A DNA stretch of 20,870 nt from contig WFRQ01000331.1 of the NCBI GenBank assembly GCA_015486425.1, positions 1 to 20,870 of the forward strand, written 5' to 3'. This stretch comes from Deltaproteobacteria bacterium (GTDB taxonomy: Bacteria > Desulfobacterota > Dissulfuribacteria > Dissulfuribacterales > QOAL01). The translations under genes and the position numbers were made by a program. The notes under the pieces are model-generated. The model did no database searches. It saw nothing but the letters and a program-made list of their open reading frames with translations, and was not told the DNA's origin. Shown here in pieces: positions 15,966 to 20,870 of this stretch (position 1 is its first letter; the number at the start of each line of letters is the position of its first letter).

Positions 15966-16231
15966 TTTATCCGAAAATAGCTCAAAGCTGAAAGCTCAAG
16001 GCTCAAAGTAAAAGAAACTCTAATTTGCTGGTTCCCAAACTCCAGTTTGGGAACCATGAACCGGAAGCTCCTGCTTCTGTACTCAAACAATGTCACACGC
16101 AGCAAGAGCGTATTTTCATTGTTCGTTGTGCCTGCGCCGGGAATGGCGGTTACCGTGAAAATACACTGAGTTTTCGCCTGTACTTTTCATGACAGGGGGG
16201 ACCTGCTGAGCGGTGCAATATGAAGGTCTAT
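15966..16231 (+). repeat. Orphan copy B of the antiporter leader
   Basis: Homologous to the antiporter leader at 10743-10975 but without the gene. The core at 16102-16198 differs from copy A at about 11 of 97 positions, mostly transitions. The 36-nt stem (16155-16190) is kept, including UACA/UGUA pairing where copy A uses a U-G wobble. After the ATG at 16220 the first codons read MKVYL against MKVYM; homology then stops. Its 5' part contains tandem AGCTCAA/AGCTGAA-type heptamers (15979-16008) and one REP-like hairpin (16031-16054). It could be a leftover of segmental duplication, or a free-standing RNA. Confidence 0.78.
16031..16054. repeat. REP-like palindrome, copy 1
   Basis: Perfect 11-bp arms, GTTCCCAAACT and AGTTTGGGAAC, around a CC centre. 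It is followed within 25 bp by a weaker GAAGC/GCTTC hairpin, the same two-hairpin layout as copy 2. It is embedded in the duplicated antiporter leader copy B. Confidence 0.85.
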
Positions 16232-16276
16232 CTGAGAGGTTTAAAATCCGGGTCAGTAATTTTTCAATGCTATTGA
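16220..16276 (+). pseudogene. 18-codon remnant of a duplicated antiporter start
   Basis: An ATG in the same leader context as the antiporter gene begins an 18-residue ORF, MKVYLRGLKSGSVIFQCY, then stops. Only the first four or five residues match the antiporter. Upstream sequence is well conserved and downstream is not, which fits a truncated duplication. It could be translated as a leader peptide, but nothing shows this. Confidence 0.45.
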
Positions 16277-16553
16277 ACTGCACCCGCTGCAATCTGCGGG
16301 GAATCAGACCAAAGATAGATTAAAACATGGATTGAGCCATTGTGGGGTTTGCTGCATATACGCTTAATTCAGGTAAAACAAGTCATAATCCATACCCCCC
16401 TGAGTATAAATGTATGCGTTTCCCCGCTGTGTAGTCTGAAATGTGGTCGGTGTCTTCATCTCCGGTTTTAATGGGTTCCTCCGGATTACTACCGTCATTA
16501 TAATGGTTTTTTACTTATCACGCCTGAATACTTTGACCGCGCAGGTTCAGCTC

Positions 16554-16577
16554 GTTCCCAAACTCCAGTTTGGGAAC
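16554..16577. repeat. REP-like palindrome, copy 2
   Basis: Identical to copy 1 over all 24 bases: arms GTTCCCAAACT/AGTTTGGGAAC with CC centre. A second hairpin GAAGCT-CC-AGCTTC follows at 16588-16601. It faces copy 3 at 16677 in inverted orientation, as in paired REP units. Confidence 0.88.
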
Positions 16578-16676
16578 GGTACGGATAGAAGCTCCAGCTT
16601 CCCATGAAATATCGTTCTGCCGAACTGACAGAATAGAAGGAAAGAGCGATTCCAGTAACAGTTTTTCAGGGCAGGC

Positions 16677-16696
16677 ACCCAAACTGGAGTTTGGGT
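16677..16696. repeat. REP-like palindrome, copy 3 (inverted)
   Basis: ACCCAAACT and AGTTTGGGT around a GG centre. The centre is the complement of the CC in copies 1 and 2, so this copy lies in the opposite orientation. About 100 bp separate it from copy 2. Confidence 0.85.
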
Positions 16697-16777
16697 ACCA
16701 GCAACACCAGAACATGCCAAGAATATTAAAGGTGCCCGGTGCGCACCCTGCATGGTAAAATCGGAATTGGGGAATTG

Positions 16778-16799
16778 ATTTTTGGACAGCCCCTTAGTG
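16778..16799 (+). repeat. 22-bp dispersed repeat, copy 1
   Basis: Contains the core TTTTTGGACAGCCCC and matches 19477-19498 at 21 of 22 bases in the same orientation. It lies 61 bp upstream of prfA. It resembles the end of a transposable element, but no transposase accompanies it. Confidence 0.75.
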
Positions 16800-16860
16800 C
16801 CGTAAATTTACCCACGCTTAATAAATACCACGAAAGTTTAATCTGAAAACTGACAGGATT

Positions 16861-17943
16861 ATGGACCTTACTGCAAAATTGAAAGAACTTGAGGAAAGGT
16901 ATGAACAGCTTGAAAAGGAGCTGAGTCATCCTGATGTCTTCAAGGACCAGAAAAAATATCAGGCGCTGACCAAGGAACATTCTGATCTCGGTTCCGTGGT
17001 GCGTGTGTATCGTGACTTTCAAGACGTACAGCATCAGGTCTCTGAAAACAGGGGACTGCTGAATGATCCTGATCCTGACATGAGGGAGCTTGCCCAGGTT
17101 GAGCTGGAGGAGCTGGAAGGTCGCGCAGAGAAACTTGAGAATGAGCTTAAACATCTGCTTCTTCCCAAAGACCCCCTTGATGAAAAGAATGTACTGCTTG
17201 AAATCAGAGCAGGCACCGGCGGAGACGAGGCGGCCCTTTTTGCAGCAGATCTGTTCCGCATGTACTCCCGATATGCTGAGGAAAAGGGCTGGAAGGTGGA
17301 GGTGCTGAGTGAACACCCCACAGGTATCGGTGGGTATAAAGAGATAATTGCCATGATCTCCGGAAATCGGGTTTACAGTCATATGAAGTATGAAAGCGGA
17401 ACTCACAGGGTTCAGCGGGTGCCAGACACAGAAACCCAGGGACGTATACATACTTCTGCTGTCACAGTGGCTGTGTTGCCTGAGGCGGATGAGGTCGATG
17501 TGGATATTGATCCTTCAGAACTGCGCGTTGATGTATATCGTGCCTCCGGGGCAGGCGGCCAGCATGTGAATAAGACTGAATCTGCCGTACGACTTACTCA
17601 TATCCCTTCAGGACTTGTTGTGCAGTGCCAGGACGAACGTTCTCAGCACAAGAACAGGGCCAAGGCCATGAAGGTGCTTGCCGCGAGGCTTCTTGATCTT
17701 AAAAAACGTGAACAGCACGATCAGCTCAGTGCGGAACGTAAACAGATGGTGGGCTCAGGTGACAGGAGTGAACGTATCAGGACTTACAATTTTCCGCAGG
17801 GCAGGGTTACAGATCATCGCATAGGCCTCACTCTTTACAGACTTGAGGCAATAATGCAGGGCGATCTAAATGAGCTCATGGAGGCCCTTGGGACCTACTT
17901 TCAGGCCCAGTCCCTTGCAGCAGGCGGTCAGGAAGGGGCATAG
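16861..17943 (+). CDS. prfA: Peptide chain release factor 1
   Basis: RF1 reads UAA and UAG stop codons in the ribosomal A site and triggers peptide release. The 360-aa protein has the catalytic GGQ at 232-234 within YRASGAGGQHVNKTESAVR. The codon-recognition P-x-T tripeptide is PDT (188-190) in VQRVPDTETQGRIHTSA. RF1 identity over RF2 is supported by the tripeptide type (RF2 has SPF) and by GTGGDEAALFAADLFRMY. No programmed frameshift is present, as expected for RF1. The ribosome site is weak (CAGGAT). The gene is followed by prmC, whose product methylates the GGQ glutamine. Confidence 0.97.
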   Translation: MDLTAKLKELEERYEQLEKELSHPDVFKDQKKYQALTKEHSDLGSVVRVYRDFQDVQHQVSENRGLLNDPDPDMRELAQVELEELEGRAEKLENELKHLLLPKDPLDEKNVLLEIRAGTGGDEAALFAADLFRMYSRYAEEKGWKVEVLSEHPTGIGGYKEIIAMISGNRVYSHMKYESGTHRVQRVPDTETQGRIHTSAVTVAVLPEADEVDVDIDPSELRVDVYRASGAGGQHVNKTESAVRLTHIPSGLVVQCQDERSQHKNRAKAMKVLAARLLDLKKREQHDQLSAERKQMVGSGDRSERIRTYNFPQGRVTDHRIGLTLYRLEAIMQGDLNELMEALGTYFQAQSLAAGGQEGA

Positions 17944-18091
17944 GCTTCCTTCGCACTTGAAGCTCCTGTTGAAGTGCCATGAGCCCCTTGTTTTCCCCTT
18001 GGACTGTGAAGGATCAGGGTTTTGTATAACAGTTCAGGGTTCTGCACATCTGCCTGACTGAATAAATCCTGCTGCATTCAAGGTGAATATC

Positions 18092-19015
18092 ATGCACAGT
18101 GAAGCAGAGGGGGTTATCAATGTCCGCCAGGCCCTTTCAGAAGCTGTCAAACATTTTTCCCTGTCCACATCCGATATAAATGAACCTGTGCTTGAGGCAG
18201 AGATACTTCTTGCCCATGTGCTGTCTGTTGAACGCTGGAAAATCCGTTTATATCCTGAACGTTTCCTCACCCGCCGAGAGTATGAAACTTTTTCCAGGAT
18301 GGTGGCAAGGCGTATGTCAGGTGAACCCTGCGCCTATATACTCGGCAGGTGGGAGTTCTGGTCGAGAGATTTTTTTGTAAGCCGCCGTACCCTTGTTCCA
18401 CGTCCTGAGAGCGAACTCATTGTGGAAAAGGCCCTTAGACTCATGGATGACAAGATGCTTCCTTCCTGTCTCAGTCATGAACCTGCAATTATATTAGACG
18501 CAGGTACTGGAAGCGGCATACTTGCACTGACCCTTGCCCTTGAAATCCCCGGCTCATCAGTTACTGCCACAGATATTTCACTGCCTGCTCTGAAGACAGC
18601 GCAAAAAAACCTGCATGCCCATGTACGCGAGACAGTGAAGAGCAATTCAAGTATCTCTCTTGTGAATGCGGACTGGCTATCATGTTTCAGGCATAACCCC
18701 ATATTTGATCTTGTTGTATCCAACCCCCCTTACGTTGGTAAAGATGAAACAGACGTTTTGTCTCCCGGCGTAATGGAATACGAACCCCATGAAGCGCTTT
18801 TTTCAGGTAATGATGGCACGGATGCAGTGAGACATCTCGTTGAAGCAGTTCCCAGCGTAATGAAACCAGGAGGATGGTTCCTGTGTGAAATCGGTTTCAA
18901 TCAAGGAGAGACTGCTGTGGAACTTGCCCGGTGCAGCGGAAAGTTTGACAGTATTGAGGTAGAAAAGGATATTGCAGGCATGGACAGGATGCTTGTTGTA
19001 CGGAAAACGGCCTGA
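18092..19015 (+). CDS. prmC: Release factor glutamine methyltransferase PrmC (HemK)
   Basis: PrmC uses S-adenosylmethionine to methylate the GGQ glutamine of RF1 and RF2, which speeds termination. From the ATG at 18092 the protein is 307 aa. An N-terminal helical recognition domain with GEPCAYILGRWEFW leads into the Rossmann methyltransferase domain. The SAM motif DAGTGSG is at 136-142 and the glutamine-binding NPPY at 211-214, followed by EPHEALFSGNDG. An AAGGTG ribosome site 6 nt before this ATG favours it over the overlapping GTG at 18083. It lies 148 bp after prfA, the usual pairing, and a small GCACTT/AAGTGC hairpin lies in the gap. Confidence 0.96.
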   Translation: MHSEAEGVINVRQALSEAVKHFSLSTSDINEPVLEAEILLAHVLSVERWKIRLYPERFLTRREYETFSRMVARRMSGEPCAYILGRWEFWSRDFFVSRRTLVPRPESELIVEKALRLMDDKMLPSCLSHEPAIILDAGTGSGILALTLALEIPGSSVTATDISLPALKTAQKNLHAHVRETVKSNSSISLVNADWLSCFRHNPIFDLVVSNPPYVGKDETDVLSPGVMEYEPHEALFSGNDGTDAVRHLVEAVPSVMKPGGWFLCEIGFNQGETAVELARCSGKFDSIEVEKDIAGMDRMLVVRKTA

Positions 19016-19027
19016 GTGCGCGTCTGC

Positions 19028-19062
19028 AAAAAAAAGGGAACCATCCTCTTGAGATGATTCCC
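19028..19062 (-). terminator. Intrinsic terminator of rpsU
   Basis: On the minus strand GGGAATCATC and GATGGTTCCC form a 10-bp stem (one G-U pair) with a 7-nt loop, followed directly by eight T. It lies about 95 bp after the rpsU stop codon and just beyond the end of convergent prmC. Confidence 0.88.
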
Positions 19063-19155
19063 CGAATATGTCTTTTTGAGACATACTGAAATCTGGCATG
19101 TGCTTACGGAATACAGGCTTCTCAAACATTTCTTCCGGTCTGCACTATTTTTCTG

Positions 19156-19350
19156 TTATCTTCTACGCCTGCGGCGCGCCTTGCGGCGTCTTCTTTCAGC
19201 TTCCTGCATCTTGCGGCGCCGCTTTACGCTTGGTTTTTCGTAAAAACGGCGATTTTTCAGCTCCCTCTGAAGGCCGTCAAGCTGCATCTTCTTCTTGAGA
19301 ACCCGGAGAGCCTTTTCCAGATTGTCCTGGACATCGACCACAATCGCCAA
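19156..19350 (-). CDS. rpsU: Small ribosomal subunit protein bS21 (TTG start)
   Basis: bS21 binds near the 3' end of 16S rRNA and aids initiation. The 64-aa product begins at a TTG and reads AIVVDVQDNLEKALRVLKKK, then RELKNRRFYEKPSVKRRRKM and an Arg-rich tail, all typical of the family. The first ATG in frame is 41 codons further upstream, but the residues between are not S21-like and a promoter lies inside that stretch. An AAGGGGGG ribosome site 6 nt before the TTG confirms the start. It is monocistronic, convergent with prmC and divergent from recA, with its own promoter and terminator. Confidence 0.93.
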   Translation of the reverse strand: MAIVVDVQDNLEKALRVLKKKMQLDGLQRELKNRRFYEKPSVKRRRKMQEAERRRRKARRRRRR

Positions 19351-19384
19351 GGGAATCCCCCCTTTCTTTTTTAAGAATTCGGGG

Positions 19385-19413
19385 ACTATATCAGGTAATT
19401 TTAAAGGAATCAA
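19385..19413 (-). promoter_or_regulatory. Sigma-70 promoter of rpsU
   Basis: On the minus strand TTGATT (19408-19413) and TATAGT (19385-19390) are separated by exactly 17 bp. Transcription should start near 19378, giving a leader of about 28 nt before the TTG start codon. Confidence 0.68.
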
Positions 19414-19470
19414 CAGAAAATTTGCTGTTTCAGTAACTACTCTTATTTCCGATGAATTGTGATATTCCTT

Positions 19471-19496
19471 CAACTTATTTTTGGACAGCCCCTAAG
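19471..19496 (+). repeat. 26-bp dispersed repeat, copy 2 (left of recA)
   Basis: Contains TTTTTGGACAGCCCC and ends just before the recA -35 box. It forms a 26-bp inverted repeat, with one mismatch, with 20832-20857 on the other side of recA. Its inner 22-bp part (19477-19498) is a direct repeat of 16778-16799. Confidence 0.85.
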
Positions 19497-19503
19497 TGAA
19501 AAC

Positions 19504-19543
19504 TCGACTAAGTAGTTTGTTCGGTGTAAAATCTGTACAGATT
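19504..19543 (+). promoter_or_regulatory. recA promoter with overlapping palindromic operator
   Basis: TCGACT (19504-19509) and TAAAAT (19527-19532) are 17 bp apart and fit a sigma-70 promoter. A perfect 14-bp palindrome, AATCTGTACAGATT (19530-19543), overlaps the -10 box and the expected start site near 19539. This is a classic position for a repressor site such as LexA, though it is not the E. coli or Bacillus SOS-box layout. GGAGG precedes the recA ATG. Confidence 0.55.
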
Positions 19544-19560
19544 CATAAATGGAGGATTGA

Positions 19561-20628
19561 ATGTCAGATATAAATATAAAAGACAAGACCCGGGCCGTTG
19601 ACGCGGCAATCAGCCAGATACAAAAACAGTTCGGCAAGGGCGCTGTTATGAGGCTTGGTGACAAGGGCGGAGTTGAAGATGTGGCAGTGATACCCACAGG
19701 CTCCATTGCCGTTGATATAGCCACAGGTGTAGGCGGAGTACCAAGGGGAAGGATCGTGGAGATATATGGCCCTGAGTCTTCAGGCAAAACCACTCTTGCC
19801 CTTCATATAATCGCTGAGGCTCAGAAAAAGGGTGGAATAGCTGCGTTTGTGGATGCTGAACACGCCATGGACCCTGTCTATGCCTCAAAACTCGGTGTCA
19901 ATACAGATGATCTGCTGATCTCCCAGCCTGACTATGGGGAACAGGCCCTTGAAATTGCAGATTCTCTGGTGAGAAGTGGCGCTCTTGATATCATAGTGAT
20001 TGACTCTGTTGCTGCCCTGGTACCCAAGGCCGAAATTGAAGGGGACATGGGTGACACCCATGTTGGTCTTCAGGCCCGGCTCATGTCCCAGGCACTTCGA
20101 AAACTTACTGCAAATCTCAACCGGACCAATACCGTACTGATATTCATAAATCAGATACGGATGAAAATAGGCGTAATGTTCGGAAATCCTGAAACCACTA
20201 CTGGTGGAAATGCGCTGAAATTCTACTCTACCATACGTTTTGATATACGCCGCATTGCGGCTCTCAAGGAGGGCGCAGACATTATCGGCAACCGTACCAG
20301 GGTAAAGGTGGTCAAGAATAAGATTGCACCTCCGTTCAAGCAGGCCGAGTTTGATATCTACTATGGTGAGGGGATTTCCAGGGAGAGTTCTCTGCTGGAC
20401 CTTGGAGTGGCTGTGGACATAATAGAAAAGAGCGGCGCCTGGTATTCCTATAATGGTGAACGCATGGGGCAGGGCAGGGAGAATGTCCGCAACTTCATGA
20501 AGGAAAATCCTGAAATAACCAGCGAGATAGAGGACAGGGTAAGAGAGGCATACGGTCTGGTTCCTCTCTCTGCAGCGGAATCCAAGGAGGAAGAAGGCTC
20601 AAAGGCTGCTGTTTCGTCTGAGTCCTGA
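19561..20628 (+). CDS. recA: Recombinase RecA
   Basis: RecA forms filaments on single-stranded DNA, drives homologous recombination and triggers LexA self-cleavage. The 355-aa protein is complete. It has the Walker A motif GPESSGKT (70-77), the VIDSVAALVPKAEIEGDMGD segment, and loop L1/L2 regions including FINQIRMKIGVMFGNPETTT. The C-terminal tail is acidic, as usual. M103 replaces the common Leu in the DAEHALDP motif, a conservative change. GGAGG precedes the ATG. No recX is seen in the 240 bp that follow. The gene is bracketed by a 26-bp inverted repeat, and a foldback follows its stop codon. Nothing in the protein suggests horizontal transfer. Confidence 0.98.
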   Translation: MSDINIKDKTRAVDAAISQIQKQFGKGAVMRLGDKGGVEDVAVIPTGSIAVDIATGVGGVPRGRIVEIYGPESSGKTTLALHIIAEAQKKGGIAAFVDAEHAMDPVYASKLGVNTDDLLISQPDYGEQALEIADSLVRSGALDIIVIDSVAALVPKAEIEGDMGDTHVGLQARLMSQALRKLTANLNRTNTVLIFINQIRMKIGVMFGNPETTTGGNALKFYSTIRFDIRRIAALKEGADIIGNRTRVKVVKNKIAPPFKQAEFDIYYGEGISRESSLLDLGVAVDIIEKSGAWYSYNGERMGQGRENVRNFMKENPEITSEIEDRVREAYGLVPLSAAESKEEEGSKAAVSSES

Positions 20629-20637
20629 TATTCTCTG

Positions 20638-20752
20638 CGTATCTGCTCAGGGGGTACCGCATCTGCTGCGTGTACTGTCGGGGGCTCGAAGTACAGGAAG
20701 TACGACTTCGCCCCCTCCGCCTTGCATCTGCAGCACCCTCTGAGCAGATACG
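20638..20752. repeat. Foldback repeat after recA
   Basis: A 115-bp imperfect palindrome starts 10 bp after the recA stop codon. Outer arms CGTATCTGCTCAG and CTGAGCAGATACG (13 bp) are perfect. Inner parts pair with interruptions, and the centre has GGGGGC/GCCCCC flanks and a GAAGTAC/GTACGACTTC core. It lacks a T-run. It could end or stabilise the recA transcript, and resembles dispersed intergenic palindromes. A smaller GAAAAG-CGA-CTTTTC hairpin follows at 20776-20790. Confidence 0.8.
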
Positions 20753-20831
20753 TGTCAAGGAAAAAATTGTTGTGTGAAAAGCGACTTTTCGTTACGGGAA
20801 TTCATCCTTATAGGGGGTAGTTACTTTTATG

Positions 20832-20857
20832 CTTAGGGGCTGTTCAAAAATAAGTTG
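20832..20857 (-). repeat. 26-bp dispersed repeat, copy 3 (right of recA, inverted)
   Basis: The reverse complement of 19471-19496 with one mismatch (GAACAG for GGACAG). It lies 13 bp from the end of the window, so what lies beyond is not visible. Confidence 0.85.
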
Positions 20858-20870
20858 GATGATGGCGCGC

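Noticed and set aside
15979..16008. AGCTCAA/AGCTGAA heptamers as a CRISPR-like or regulatory array
   Set aside because: Units are imperfect, only about four in number, have no spacers, and look like low-complexity repeat at the edge of the duplicated leader.
17422..17430. PDT instead of PAT in the RF1 codon-recognition tripeptide as a recoding sign
   Set aside because: The middle residue varies widely among normal RF1 proteins (PAT, PVT, PET); the first and third are kept.
19858..19875. Met for Leu in the RecA DAEHALDP motif as evidence of divergence or loss of function
   Set aside because: It is a conservative change in an otherwise intact RecA with all ATP- and DNA-binding motifs.

Overview
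The window looks like a bacterial chromosome segment of moderate GC. It is dominated by single-copy housekeeping genes: rpoZ, dnaJ, moaC, a dksA/traR-type gene, rho, rpmE, prfA, prmC, rpsU and recA. The rho-rpmE-prfA-prmC order, a chemoreceptor with CheW, a sigma-54-type promoter and a PilZ regulator together suggest a Gram-negative motile bacterium, most likely Desulfobacterota (former Deltaproteobacteria). That placement is inference. No phage, IS transposase, CRISPR array, tRNA or rRNA was seen.

Layout. 1-2892 (minus strand): a cheW-mcp pair with a 4-bp overlap. 3420-7040 (plus): rpoZ, then the tightly packed dnaJ-moaC-dksA set, then galT. 7301-7666 (plus): a stand-alone receiver protein. 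7873-11922 (minus): three regulatory or transport genes, namely a CBS-ACT protein, a monovalent cation/proton antiporter, and a PilZ-PAS protein with a degenerate histidine-kinase core behind a good sigma-54 promoter. 12237-13196 (plus): ketopantoate reductase. About 1.1 kb of non-coding DNA follows, starting with a 200-bp foldback. 14302-19015 (plus): rho, rpmE, prfA, prmC, broken by a 0.9-kb repeat-rich gap between rpmE and prfA. 19156-19350 (minus): rpsU with a TTG start. 19561-20628 (plus): recA, followed by another foldback.

How the genes relate. PrmC methylates the GGQ glutamine of release factors such as PrfA, so that pair is functionally linked. Rho, L31, RF1 and S21 form a transcription-termination/translation block. 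CheW couples the chemoreceptor to a CheA kinase encoded elsewhere. The PilZ-PAS pseudokinase lies convergent to a receiver-only protein, which hints at c-di-GMP and two-component cross-talk.

Most unusual are the non-coding parts. A roughly 230-265 bp leader upstream of the antiporter, reaching into its first codons, is duplicated between rpmE and prfA without the gene. Its 97-bp core is about 89% identical by hand count, and a 36-nt stem is kept in both copies. Hairpin repeats resembling REP elements crowd the same gap. A 22-26 bp repeat occurs three times, and two inverted copies bracket recA. No complete new multi-gene system is evident; the duplicated antiporter leader and the pseudokinase are the best leads.
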